A stretch of 59,076 bases of DNA from Perkinsus marinus ATCC 50983 (lineage: Eukaryota; Perkinsozoa; Perkinsida; Perkinsidae): contig NW_003213671.1 of the NCBI RefSeq assembly GCF_000006405.1, positions 35,036 through 94,111 on the forward strand, given 5' to 3'. Shown here piece after piece: positions 44,674-56,137 of the stretch; within the stretch, counting starts at the first letter, position 1, and the number at the start of each line of letters is the position of its first letter. The translations under genes were made by a program, and so were the position numbers. The notes under the pieces are model-generated. The model had not been told where the DNA came from. It saw only the letters and a program-made list of their open reading frames with translations, and did not search any database.

Positions 44674-47021
44674 ATGATGATGACTAAACCAATGGAAATA
44701 TGGCAGCCTACAATTCTCATCGCCATCGGGGCCCTCACTATCTTTGCTGTGAATAGAGGTGATAATAGGGAAAGGAGAGGGTAGAGCTCCACTTCTTCAC
44801 TTTGCTAGCTTTTACTAGGACAATGCCATTATATATAGTCGTTTCAAATGTCGTTAGCTTTTTTTCACAGCGAAGGTATTACTATGTTTGATCGAACAGC
44901 AATGTGATTAGATCGAAATTGTGATGTTCGTCATTCAGTACTCGTGTTTGGATCCTTTTCCTCAGCGGAAAGATTACCACTACTAGTCCTGTGCACATCC
45001 CTGTATAATAACAATCCTTAGCTTCCCGACATTGCTCGTCGTTTCCGAGCTGATCTATTCTACGCCTTGGAAGTCTTAATAGCATATATCTTCATGAGGC
45101 TCCCACGATCTTTGATGCCTTGTTTTTCCCCAGGGCGAAAGCGCGATGAACGTAGTCGTATTGAGACGGCAGAGGAAATGAAATCACGTCGAGCAGCTGA
45201 GAAAGCAGCACAGGATATGTTATCGGTATAGTCTAGGAAGTGCTCGAGGTGTGGTATGAGATCTTATGTAGCACGCACGAGGTGTTAAGGGAGCTCAGGG
45301 GAAGATAGTACTACGCGGACCGGCTGTTGTTACTCGAGGAAGAACTCCACTACGGCTGCACTATTTCCCCACGAGGTGAGTGAGAATGAGAAAGACATAC
45401 CATCATAGTCTACTCATCGTAAAAATCCAATATTTCCATTTTTATGAGCTCACATCGCACGCTATAGATTCTGGATTCATCCCTACTCATTATCTGTCAT
45501 CGAACTGTGCTTGTGATCCGCATTGTTATTCTCTCAGAAATCGCGCAGAAGTGGCGAGACTACTCCTTGAGATAGGCCACGAGCCGTATGAAGCCGTTTG
45601 CTACTTCTATCAGACCTTCGTAAGTCTGCGCTGCTCGAAATCGACTCAGTCCTTTTTTGTATCAGTTGAATAGCCGTTCGCAATTTCCCTTCGGTGACTT
45701 ACCTGTATTGGAGCTGGCTGATGGCACGTGAGGCTGATATGCGTTTTCAATGGATATTTTATACTTCTTATAAACTCAGAATGATCGTGCAGCAACATAC
45801 GATTGTTCGCTATGTTGCTGATATCACCAGAATGAACGGCGGTAGAAACAGAGTGAAGCAGGCTAAAGTGGATATGGTAGGGAAATGTATGCACATGGTC
45901 AACTAGGTGTGTTTGTGACAGCGAGAATATCCTGATAAATCATCGTTTATTTCGGTACCTCAAGTCGTGAGAACATTTTCGTATTGTAGTGGGGAGCTCC
46001 TGAGCAAACCTATCTAACATCACTTTACTCGCATCATTACATAAAGTGTGAATGATGAGAATGACTTATTACATCCACGGATTTTCGATCATGTTTCTGA
46101 TAGTTGTTCGAGCAGCTGATTGATATGTTCGAGTCGCATACCTTCTCCTGGGATGCTCTGAAGAAGAACACTTTCAAGGAGAGTATATTTGATGTAGTAT
46201 TTGGGCTCTTCTTACTGAGCACGTGGTGGTCGGTCGTGTTATCAAGGGAACCGTTGAGTTAATCATCCCACCTCGTTACGAACTTTTGCGATGGATAATT
46301 TCTACGCTGTTTCCTCCACTTTCATATCTTAGGTCCCCGACGTTCGATCTGTCAGCGAGATGTCACTTGCAGACGGCGACTTGTCACCGTGGAAGTAGTA
46401 GCAGAGTATGGGGACGTAAAATGTATCATTCGCATTGGTAGGTACTCTGTAATGGTGCTTAAAACATTTGAACAACTCCTTCGTAAGAATAATGAGGATA
46501 GTAAGGAGTGGAGATGGCTGGATGGTAGTACTCTAGGATTTCTTCATCGTCAAGGGATACGTACCTTGAGGGTGGGATAACTTGAGCCAGTTATGGTATA
46601 TGAATATACATTCCAACTTAGCGCACACGGCAATAGTTGATGATCTCACCTTGCAATCATGTATAGTTTCAAGTATTGTTACTACCATTACCTGTCAGGT
46701 TCTACTAAGTTATCCTATGCTGATATCTATCTATTTACTAAACTATATGAACTGAGTGAAGTGGATCAATGCGGACCTGAGTAAGTAACGGTCAACAATG
46801 TGTAGTCATAATCTGCGATAGTTACGGTATAACTTTTGAAGTTCCGTACTTGGTCCAGTTGCAGGAGAAGATCGAGGTAGATTATCGCCCTATTAGCATT
46901 CTCTTCCCTACCTTTCTTTCTTTAGTCGATTGATGCCGTGAAGTATTACCTCAGTAGTGGCAGGCTGATGCCTAGACATAATTCACAGTATGATGGAGTA
47001 GCGTTTTATGGGAGTCCTTGA
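44674..47021 (+). CDS. Glutathione S-transferase with N-terminal membrane anchor
   Basis: Multi-exon. Exon 1 (44674-44758) encodes a hydrophobic anchor, WQPTILIAIGALTIFAV. Exon 2 (45134-45224 or 45225) is charged (RDERSRIETAEEMKSRRAAE). Exon 3 (45272-45375) ends TPLRLHYFPTR; exon 4 (45538-45619) gives NRAEVARLLLEIGHEPYEAV; exon 5 (45666-45727) gives FGDLPVLELADGT; exon 6 (from 45780) gives MIVQQHTIVRYVADITR. This is the thioredoxin-like GST N domain: the LHYFPTRGRAE-type start, cis-Pro in LPVL, and SNAI-like QQHTIV. The helical C domain appears in pieces: LKTFEQLLRKNNED, GSTKLSYADIYLFTKLYELS and AVKYYLSSGRLMP, ending at 47021. The anchor would place the enzyme on an endomembrane or mitochondrial membrane. 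Exons in 45.9-46.6 kb are uncertain. Confidence 0.82.
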
Positions 47022-47727
47022 GTCATAGTCAGGTACACTTTCATTCCGAGCAGACATACCTTCCACGACGCATTAGCTCCAATTTCTGAGTAGCAATCTC
47101 GCTCAAGCTTTTTGGACTCTCTGTTTCACCTCATTATGTTGAGTACTGTAGTCATTGGGATGGATCTAGATCAGAGTGATATCGAATGGATCACGGCACC
47201 AAAGGATGATGGAAGATGTTCATCATCTCGGAGTAGGATTGGACATGGAATTGTCTACCTCGGCCAAACCACGATAAAACTGTAGGTGCTGAGAAACGCT
47301 GTAGGTGGTGGAATCACCACAACGATTTGGTATCCTCACCCTCGACACCGGGGGACTAGGGAAGAGGGCCTCTTCAAGAGGTACTTGACTCTGTTGTCAC
47401 TAATGCTCGAGTAGCTTATTTACATCAGTCCGCTGACTCATCCTGTAGTTAGTATTGGCCCTTCACCTAGACATCGGCTTTCGGGCCTCGGGTTTGGTCA
47501 ATAGCTCTCCTATCCCTAGCGTCGATGGGATTTATTCTCCAGCGAGTAATGATATCGGCAGTGTGGATGAAAGCACAGCTGACGTCAACCCCAACCATCC
47601 CACCACTAACACAACTTAATTTCTCCTTATCAAGTCCATAAAGGCAACAGAACATGCACCATGAACACACGAAGAATACATGAACATTCACAGCTAACCA
47701 ACTAGCCTTCATTCCTCATGAACCTTC
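47022..47727. other. Intergenic between convergent GST and secreted-repeat genes
   Basis: Contains a 41-codon plus-strand ORF at 47160-47285 (MDLDQSDIEWITAPKDDG...) and a minus ORF at 47467-47712. Neither is recognised. Probably the 3' flanks of the two converging genes. Confidence 0.35.
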
Positions 47728-48525
47728 CTACGAGCCCATGTTGTGAGACTCGATCACACGTAGCCTTGTCTGCATAGGGAGTGCTGCCTGCATAAGTGCT
47801 GCCTGCACAGGTGCTGCCTGCATGGGTGATACCGGCGTAGGTGCTGTCTGCACAAGTGCTGGCTGCATGTATGTTGCCGGCGTAGATCCTGTCTGCATAG
47901 GTGTTGTCTGCATGGGTGCTGTCTGTTCAGATGTTGTTGTCTGCTCAGGTTTTCTCGCGTATTCGCCGTTAATGGCGACTTTCCTATGTTTCACATCCGT
48001 CGATGCTACCAATTGACACAACCTCTCCACCAATCCATCGATTGTGGCGGGCACGTGGTCAAACAGAGCGCTGTAAGCCTAGCAACGACCGATATAAACT
48101 ATTGTCAAACAGTCCTCAACTCACCCCTCCTGATGCTTCCACCTTTAACGCCTTTGCAACGGCTCGACATGTTCCGGCCTTCCTCGGCCCCTCAGCGGCG
48201 AAAATGAGGTCGATGTTCGCACGTGATTCACTTGGAAGTTCCGATAGTGTATGCCTGAAGTATTACATCACTTCAATACCATAAAATAAAGTTCTTACCG
48301 CTGTGAGTGGTCGCGGGACTGCGTAGTGGCGTGTGGATTGATACCACACTGGAATGAGGTCAAATGGAAAGTGCCGTTATTTACGTCGCCATCTCGGGCT
48401 ATCACTATTAACGACTCCTTTCGAGATTCACCATGGAATTCACAGGAGCCCGTGTGAATGTCATCGTCGCATCCCAGCAAGGAGAGCGTCAGAACAAAAA
48501 CGGTGGCCACCGTAAAATGTATCAT
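47728..48525 (-). CDS. Putative secreted protein with Met/Gln/Ala/Thr pentapeptide repeats
   Basis: Exon 1 (48300-48525) begins with a signal peptide, MIHFTVATVFVLTLSLLGC, then ESLIVIARDGDVNNGTFHLT. A GTAAGA donor follows. The second exon reads NIDLIFAAEGPRKAGTCRAV and ends before GTGAG. The third carries SALFDHVPATIDGLVERLCQ and DVKHRKVAINGEYARKPEQ, followed by a C-terminal tract of 5-residue units (APMQT, ALVQT, APTPV and the like). I do not recognise the globular domain; secreted or surface location is inferred from the leader. The small central exon is inferred from splice signals. Confidence 0.6.
47765..47960 (-). repeat. 15-bp tandem array in the secreted protein
   Basis: About 11-12 units of 15 bp (plus-strand consensus GTGCTGTCTGCATGG), with changes concentrated at unit ends. 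Keeps frame and encodes the pentapeptide tract. Confidence 0.75.
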
Positions 48526-49276
48526 TAATTGAAATGAAACTTACAATGAGACAAGCGGGAAAATCGAATTCTGCGCTTATCATTCAGCGCGCGCCTTGAT
48601 CATCGATTAGACAAGCCGTTTGAGGAGAATCAGAGCTTGGCTGTTGTCCTCACCGATCCGCTTGACAACGGAATGAGTATAATTGAGATGAAGCTCTCAG
48701 TGTGAATCTATCTGTGAGGCTTAGCTAATCATAACGTTATAGCGAGTGGGCTACATTACGACACGGAACTTTTATGCTTTCAATGCTTCTTCGTAGTGGT
48801 GATGGTGATGAAGTTTCAATGAACTACAATAATTCCATAACTATTGTTTTAGATATTATCGTCAGTCTTTTCAGTGACTCACTGTAATTACTTGTGAGTC
48901 CGTAGCCCTTAAAGTTGATTATTTTGTTGTGTATGCATAGCGCACAACCTACTCGAATGCCTATCAATCAGGGTTCTCATCTTAATGCAACTCCCGATCT
49001 ATCTTACTCCTTTTCTCGTTTTCGTCCGAGGAAAAGGCTTGGCTAGATTATAACGATTTTCTGCATCCGAAGAGCATATCGCGACGACAACTGGGTGACA
49101 ACGTGTGACCCGTGAACAGCATGAAACTAGCTAATGCGATGTGATGGGCGAACGACTCTATCGATGCAACTCTTTCCATCAATACTCATTCACTCGTTAC
49201 CAAGACAGCATACAAAGCCGCGGTCTATTAAAAAGGCAGTACTCAGAGCATTTCAAAGCTTCATTCCGAAATGTCT
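48526..49276. other. Intergenic, nothing recognised
   Basis: Upstream of the secreted-repeat gene and downstream of the Thr/Ala-rich gene. No ORF of note and no clear regulatory site. Confidence 0.4.
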
Positions 49277-50277
49277 TCATACACCTGGGCTAGGAGTAGT
49301 CTGAGCATCGGTCGCCTCAGTCGTTGTAGCTGGGGCTTCGGTGGTGGCATCAACGGTGGTAGCGGCAGTAGCTACTGGGAAGTCAGCCGTAGTCGCGGCT
49401 TCGGTGGAGACGTAGTCTGTTGTAGTAGCAGCAAATGTGGTGGATGCGGCCTCTCCAGTAACACCCGGAGATGTAGTTACTTCCGAGGGAGCTACTGTGC
49501 TGGTCGTTTGTGCAACAGTAGTAGGCTCGACAGGAGCTTCCCTAGTAACATCAGCCGCATCGGCTGTAGTAACCATACCGGTAGTGTCAACAGCCACAGG
49601 AGTTAACGTATTGGTCTCTTCGGGGGCGGCTGTTGTGCCTTCCTCAATTATCGTGGTCTCACTGCCTTCATCGGTTACTGAACCAGGAGTGTGGTAACTG
49701 GATCAGCTTCGCAAGTGCATGGTGCTTTGGATGAATGACAGGTCCTTAGTGTAGCCCAGTACTTGCAGTAGGAGCCAGGAGTATCCGAGGCACAACCAGT
49801 ATCACAATCACGAGGGGCTTCAGTTGTCACATCCGACCAGCAGTAACAAGGGACGATCGAGCCAAAGCGCCATTTCCCACGTATACGCAAACTCGAATAC
49901 GAGTAGAATTCTACAAGTGGAGATCTAGATTGGATCTGTGAGAACTTATGCAACCGACTTTGACTGACTGTAATCAGGCGTACAGTTAGCTCGATCGATG
50001 CTTGCCCACTGGCGCCGATTTGCTGGCGCCAGAAGTTCATCTCGCCCGATCGTTTCACAAGACACCGTATCCTTTATGGTGTGGTGCGTTCTTTGCCACT
50101 CACCTCACCGGGGAGTTGGTCGACTTTCAACTTCCACACCGCGAAGTATTCCGGTGTAGCACAACTAGGCCATCTCACTTCTGTATTAGTATTGTAGGCA
50201 GGGCATTTCGTAAGGCGTATAAAAATATTTTTAAAGTTTCTCTGGAGGCCCTCTGATCTACATGAAAATATTCTCAT
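49277..50277 (-). CDS. Putative Cys-rich protein with Thr/Ala-rich mucin-like tail
   Basis: The C-terminal ORF (49277-49597 and upstream in frame) is dominated by Thr, Ala, Val and Glu, as in O-glycosylated stalks, ending TTPSPGV. Upstream at about 49.7-49.85 kb a Cys-rich block reads VPCYCWSDVTTEAPRDCDTG and YCKYWATLRTCHSSKAPCTC, suggesting disulphide-bonded extracellular structure. An N-terminal exon (50074-50277) gives CPAYNTNTEVRWPS and WKLKVDQLPGE before a donor. The Cys-rich block and the Thr-rich tail are in frames one base apart near 49690, with no clear intron between; an indel or sequencing error is possible. No signal peptide was identified with certainty. Confidence 0.5.
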
Positions 50278-50404
50278 GTATTGTGGATGCGGCTCGCATT
50301 ATGCGGTTGAATGACTTGTGAGATTCTGTGATACGACCAGATCAGGTTGCGCGGCTCACACAACACAAAGCACTTACAGAGAAAGTGGGATGAAATTGAT
50401 TGAA

Positions 50405-51148
50405 TCAACTATCAGGATCATCTTCATCTCCGACCATCTCTTTGAACCGGGCCATTGCCTGCATGTAGGCTGACCTCCTCGGTCGAGGATTGTCCCTGCC
50501 GGGCTCCTCGGCGATATCCTGCGCACTTATGCCTTCAGCAGCGGAAATATCGGAAGAAACCTCTCCTCCGAGCGGCTCATTTTTCTTAATTGAGCCAGCA
50601 GCGGACCTCTTGATCCCCTCAGGCTGATTCCTCCTGGCCCGCGTATTCATCCAATGCTTCACACTCTTGGCAACGAGCTCGTTGTCCTTGACGTCGGTGG
50701 AGCCTCGCACCATTGCAAGGCGGAGGGCATGTGGGAGCTTGACGTGAAGGGCTCTTCGATAGTCGCTTCTCAGCCACCGTCGATCTCATCCTTCGCAGCT
50801 CCCATGACGCGAGTGTAGTCTACCACGAAGCTTTCGTCATCATCATCCCAGCCCAATTGATGGAACTTATCCTTGAGGAGTTTGAACCGTATACGCACCA
50901 AGTCATCGGGATATTTCGGGTGAGACGTTATTGAAGGCCAACCAACTCACCTCATCTGCCTTGAAGCGAATTCCCAAATACTGGATGAAATCGTGCCGTA
51001 GGACTTCGACTTCAGCCGGTGACCCTTGCATAAGAGAGGCCTCCCGCTGAGTAGCGTTAAGCAGCTTCATCGCGTCATGAAGCTTGAGATTTTTAGCCTG
51101 AAACGATTTGATGAGCTTCCTCAAGGGCATAAGGAACCTCTTGAGCAT
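50405..51148 (-). CDS. Gene of unknown function, at least two or three exons
   Basis: Coding-like blocks on the minus strand are LIKSFQAKNLKLHDAMKLLN ... LRHDFIQYLGIRFKADE (about 51.13-50.95 kb), then after a GTGAGT donor YPDDLVRIRFKLLKDKFHQL and DDDDESFVVDYTRVMG (about 50.88-50.77 kb), then LPHALRLAMVRGSTDVKDNE and KHWMNTRARRNQPEGIK with a charged C-terminus ending DEDDPDS at 50405. The second and third blocks are in different frames with a stop between, so another intron or a break lies near 50750. No domain recognised. Upstream exons may lie at 51.6-51.95 kb. Confidence 0.45.
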
Positions 51149-51149
51149 A

Positions 51150-52747
51150 CGTGTATGCTAAGAATGTGTGGAGAAAACGTTTTACCGGTCTTCGACTTCT
51201 CACTAACTACGAAGACTCTAACGGGAAGACTTACTTGTTATTCATACTGTACCAAAATGAAACTGATGTGAATCAGTATAATACAGAATGTATTATCGGA
51301 GAGTACCGACAAAGGGCGTCATAGACAGGACTCTGCACTCTCGCAAGACAGGGTAATCAGCGGGAAAAATCTACTACGTTTTGGGAGTCTCAAGTTTGGA
51401 CTGATGGGACTCGCCGAGTCCGGCTCGGAGGTCGTACCTTTGGTTGAGAAGGCGAGGTGCTATGAAGATGGAAAACTTCGGTGACTTGTTTGTACAAGCT
51501 CTAATACACATCTATGATGACTCATCACAGATGTGTCGGGGCTCTGAGCTATACCTAGCCTGTGTATTTTCGTTGCTGTTGTTGCTGCGGGTTCTAACTC
51601 TGACTGTGAGGCTTTGGATACTTTACCTCATCTAACAGTTGCTGGTGAGCGTACTGGCTCATTTTGCCCACCCTCTGCCACCCGGTAGTTTCTGACTGTC
51701 TGCATCTTGACGTGCAGTCCTCAACTGGGTGAGGATGGCCGTCCGATGGCTGCAGATGAAGTCGGCAGGGGGGGACGAGTTGAGTTAGCGAGTTTTCGGG
51801 TGGGAAGGTGCGATCGGGCCTGTGTCTGCATCTGGACCGAGAAATCAGGAGCATCGCGATTATATATGAATCTCCGACCTGATTCGAGAAACGAAAGTAG
51901 ATTTCTTTTCCAGACTAATACACTTACTGGATCTGCCTTGCTCACGAGGCTGATTTCTCGAGTGATTCCGTTAAATCTAAGTATCCTGCTTAGACGTTCT
52001 CATACTTTGTTCAGCCTCGGTTCCGTTACGGCGGAAAATGGGTCTTGGTCGTCGCATCTTGGAAGAGTCGTACTACGAGTATTGTAGTCCCATCGAGACG
52101 TATTTGCAAAGAGTCGTACTTCACTTGACTGTTATTTACTCACTAGTGTTGCTAGTAGGCTAGTAATACTGCCAAGCATAGTAGATTGAGCAGTCTTGGG
52201 CTAATGGAATAGCATTATGAATAATACGAATCGTATCATATGATCGTCTGAGTAAGAGTGCTACCGTATTATGATGCAGCGTACTGCACCTAGTCGAATC
52301 ACGGTGAGTCCAACTCATATCTCGCTGAGTTGTATTTTGAAGTTCGATGGGCACTCCATATATCCTTTCATACGTGTTGCTTCGCATGAACCATATCTAC
52401 TTTAATCCGTCTTTCCCATCAACTCACCAGGAAGGGCCGGGAATCACAGAGGACTATCAGCCGAATATTGAAAGACTCAAAAATTCCAACACGAAAAAGA
52501 CACACCCACCCACCTTCGTTCGCCCCCCCCTGACAACTCAGGATTATTGATACAGAATGAATGCTGATGTTATGGTGGCTCGTAAAAGCAGCAATAATAG
52601 TATTTACACGCTTCAACTTCGATGAGGGCTTTTCAGAGAAGGACATAGTATTGAATAGCCAACATGTTGAGATGAAGACGACACCAAAAGGATGCTATTG
52701 TTGTTGTTATTGTTGCTGCATTAATGCTGCACTATAATAATTCTTCA
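51150..52747. other. Mostly unassigned; possible exons at 51.6-51.95 kb
   Basis: Minus-strand ORFs at 51721-51945 (MSKADPVSVLVWKRN...) and 51594-51854 (ending SQYAHQQLLDE before a GTAAAG donor) may be 5' exons of the unknown gene to the left, but I could not join them. 52.1-52.75 kb shows nothing I can support apart from the 3' flank of the LRR gene. Confidence 0.35.
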
Positions 52748-54364
52748 TCATTCTAAACCACACATCGCAAGGTTCAACTTGCTTCCTGCATTGCTATCAA
52801 TTCGCTTGTCAATTTTCCGCTTACGTCGTTCTACATAATCGTTGAAGCCAGGAATGTCTTTAATAGTATATCTGAAAACAACTCTATTCACCACTCACGT
52901 TGATGATGGATACTTATTCAGCCGGTCGGGGTTGTTGCCCTGTAACCATAGATCCACTAATGCTGTGTTCGTGAACAACTCGGATGGGACAGTTGAAAGA
53001 CGGTTATACGACAAATCCATTTGCCTGAACCGGAGGAGGTGGAGGTGGAAAATTCCATGACTTTGCATTCAAAGTTTATATAGAAATCTCCAAATCACTT
53101 CGAAAATATCAACAATAACAATTCACATCGTCATCCATACGGTAAGTCCGAGGGGTTATGCATTTTTATGATTGTCTTACACATCAACAATAATGTAAAT
53201 ATGTCAGACACGACTCATATACTCATTTCTATACATCATCATACTGTATCATAGTATCGTGTTCTTATAATAATAGATGCGAAGAAGTCTTCTTCATAAT
53301 CTAGCACTAACTCACATGAGTCGATCCAATTGCACGTCATCATCGCCACCACCATCACCGTCATCACTCTTGTCAGGCCATTGTATCTCTACGAGTTTGT
53401 TATGTCTGAAATTAAGACCAATCTAATAACATCAACTGGGGTTCTTTGAATTACTCTGCTTTGAAAGTAACTAACGTCTTGCTTGCTACCCGGAACAGGA
53501 TCTTAGTCGGAATGGTCTGTAGTTGGTTCCCCGATACGTCGACATCAGTGAGCGCATTCAGCGTTTCTGATGAAAAAAGCGTAAAATTGAATTGCCGCAG
53601 TGAACTGACCGAAAACCTCCTCTCCGATGTGGGTGAGTTTATTGTTGGATAAATTAAGTTCCACAAGTGAGCCCGGAAATGCATATCCGCCAACCTTCTC
53701 AATTTTATTATCCTGCAATTGCAGTGATTGTAACTCTGAGGAGTAGAAGAAGAATCTTAGGTCCAACCTTGTAAGATACGAATGAGGTCCACATCTTACT
53801 TATAAGGAAAACCAGTGAAACTGGGACTTCTCGCAATTGGTTCGAGCTGAGATTTAACTTCAGCAAACTGGCGTGCCATGCAACCTCCTTAGGTACGGTC
53901 GTGAGACGATTGAACGCCAAGTCCAGCGTCCGTAGACCCTCCAGATCAGTTGCATCCTCAGGCAACGACCGTAAAGCACACTCACGCAGTGCCTGAGTCG
54001 ACACTGTTGGAACATATATACTTCCCTCAGTTCAGCTCAGAAATTCATTCATCACATTATGGGAGTTCACTAGCAAGTAGAATAGTACAAGGAGCAACGA
54101 AATTCTTCTTATACTCAGGATCTTCATTATCACAAACACGTGTGGTTGATGACTATATCCCAACACCGCTTTAACAAGGTCACACGCACTTACAAGAACC
54201 TTAGTCTGTGAGGCCTGCCGACATTTAGCTTCAACCATGGCTTCAACTTGTGCCGATTTCGAAGTCCGTCCTCCTTTCTGTGAAAGGGAATGATCATTCC
54301 TTCTATGAGAAGCCTCGTCTACGCTATCCCGACGGAGGGCACCTGTGCTACAGGAACAACCCAT
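52748..54364 (-). CDS. LRRC57-like leucine-rich-repeat protein, probable N-myristoylation and palmitoylation site
   Basis: Starts MGCSCSTGALRRDS (54364; an in-frame Met lies two codons upstream). Gly2 with Cys3 and Cys5 is a classic myristoylation plus palmitoylation signal, as MG is in human LRRC57. LRRs follow: LEGLRTLDLAFNRLTTVPKE, LLKLNLSSNQLREVPVSL, LQSLQLQDNKIEKVGGYA, LVELNLSNNKLTHIGEEV, LTDVDVSGNQLQTIPTKI, RHNKLVEIQWPD, and MDLSYNRLSTVPSEL. The C-terminus FNDYVERRKRKIDKR matches the family's EGYDKYMERFTATKKK end; the stop is at 52748. One LRR carries an acidic Gly/Asp insert (KSDDGDGGGDDDVQLD, about 53.35 kb). Several short introns. Likely a membrane-attached scaffold. Confidence 0.78.
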
Positions 54365-54534
54365 CGACAAAAAACCAGACTAATCCGAGAGGAAAATCTT
54401 CGCTGTGCGTAATATACAAAAGATACCACCCTGGAGAGCTCCAACACGACAGGTCGAAATATGAACACCTTTACAGTTGAACACATGTTAGTTTTCAAAA
54501 ATGAGTGGACAATTCAGAAATACAATTCTTCCAT

Positions 54535-56030
54535 CTATCTGTTATAAGGATCAACGAAGAAGATGTTGCACCATATAAAGGGAACAACATTCGTAAGATT
54601 ACGGTATGGATCAACATAGTGCTCTGGTAAGCCCATTTTAAGCTTGTACCTAAGAGAATAATCTCCGATATCTTTCCGTATGCAACACAGACTGACCTAA
54701 AACACGGAATGTTACCGCAGAACCCCATATTCCCAACAACGACAGTTGAACTGTTGAGTAGTTCGCGGTGGATAGGATCACTCTCGTTGGCAAGGGTGTG
54801 AACGAAGGAGCATACCAAACGGGAGAAATCTAGATAACCCGCCAAACCTGAGAGGAAAACACAAAGGGATGGTAATGATTTCGGAAAGAGCTCGTCTAAT
54901 AATCAAGTAATTCGCAAAAATTCAGCAAGTAAATCTTATAATTTTGAAAACGATATCGAGCAAATACTCACCGTAATTCCGGGATTTTTCACTAAAATTT
55001 ACTCCAAAATTTTTATAATATATTATTTCAACTTTTATTCTCAGAAAATACCCGTACTCAACCTACCAGCATCCTCATTTCCTCCAACATCCTTCTTCAA
55101 CTGAGCCACCCTCCCTTTAGGGGCATGGAATTGAGTTGCAGCATAACGGATGGCATCAACGACAATCTCGTGCAATACGGGATCCTGAAGCCGTCCTTCA
55201 TACCGAAACCACCACTGCTTTCAGCACGAACATGAGTCATTCGATTTGTGATACTTCACGTCGTCAAGCATTGCCACATTTTAGTTGATTTTCTGTCACC
55301 ACAGTTAAATTGCAATGAAATTATAGAAATTCTCCCGTAATTCCTTGATTCCTACGATGTGAATGGTACGACATGATGCGTAACTCGACTGCTTTCTGAT
55401 CATCAAGTAAGTGTTGGTGGGTGCATCACGATTTTTACCATATTATTCAACATCTTTAGATCAACAATATTCTTCTATACAATTTGGCGACTCGAAAAAT
55501 ACGAGGAAATAGTAAAATTCAAAACACACCTTTCCCAAACTTTGCCGAATAATGAGGCCATTTCCAATACGTTGGGTTGGATTTACTACCGAATCAATGA
55601 GTTTCTTAGCAGTTTTGCTATGACTAGCTCCGACGATGAGATGCTCAGGGTCGTACACTTCCTGAATACCAGCCGTACCTGAGGAAATATAATTGAAGTC
55701 ACAAAAGTTGCATAAAGATGACCTCCTTGGACGCGCTGTGAGGGAGCGAACTTTCTGGATGCGGCAGTACGCGGAGCTGCTAATAAGACAACAGTTTTGA
55801 GAGGTGAGGGACGGCCCTACGTTTAACAGGACGGAATGAGTTCCATTCCTCTGAGATTTCATGATAACGAGTGACAATCTGAGAGGATAATGGAGGTACG
55901 ATGCCGAGGAAGTGTGGTATGAAATTACCCCAGCTCCTCTGTTCCGCTTGCTGGGAGATCTCCTGCTGTTGCCAGCAATACGGCGAGGACCGCTGAATGC
56001 ATGAGCGCGAGGGGACCCACGGATAGGCAT
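54535..56030 (-). CDS. Multi-exon gene of unknown function, basic N-terminus
   Basis: Start MPIRGSPRAHAFSGPRRIAG at 56030. Introns of 49, 41 and 44 nt with good borders join exons in phase to give IVTRYHEISEEWNSFRPVKP, APRTAASRKFAPSQRVQGG and TAGIQEVYDPEHLIVGASHS, then LIDSVVNPTQRIGNGLIIRQ. Later blocks are LQDPVLHEIVVDAIRYAATQ, YLDFSRLVCSFVHTLANESD, GNMGFCGNIPCFR and YKLKMGLPEHYVDPYRNLTN, ending FFVDPYNR at 54535. The arrangement is convincing as a real gene, but I know no family with these motifs. No membrane segment or signal peptide seen. Confidence 0.6.
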
Positions 56031-56137
56031 GTGTGGAAGATAGAAAATCAACCTCGACAAGGAATGGAACTTCAGATAGAGCGTTTGAAAATGGGTGAAT
56101 GACGAGTAGTACGCACACAAGCAGTGGTCAGTGAATA

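Noticed and set aside
47160-47285. 41-aa plus-strand ORF as a small gene
   Set aside because: Short, unrecognised, and could be GST 3' UTR; no independent support.
49271-49606. Plus-strand Gly/Ser/Cys-rich ORF
   Set aside because: Antisense shadow of the Thr/Ala-rich tail; composition follows from the complementary codons.
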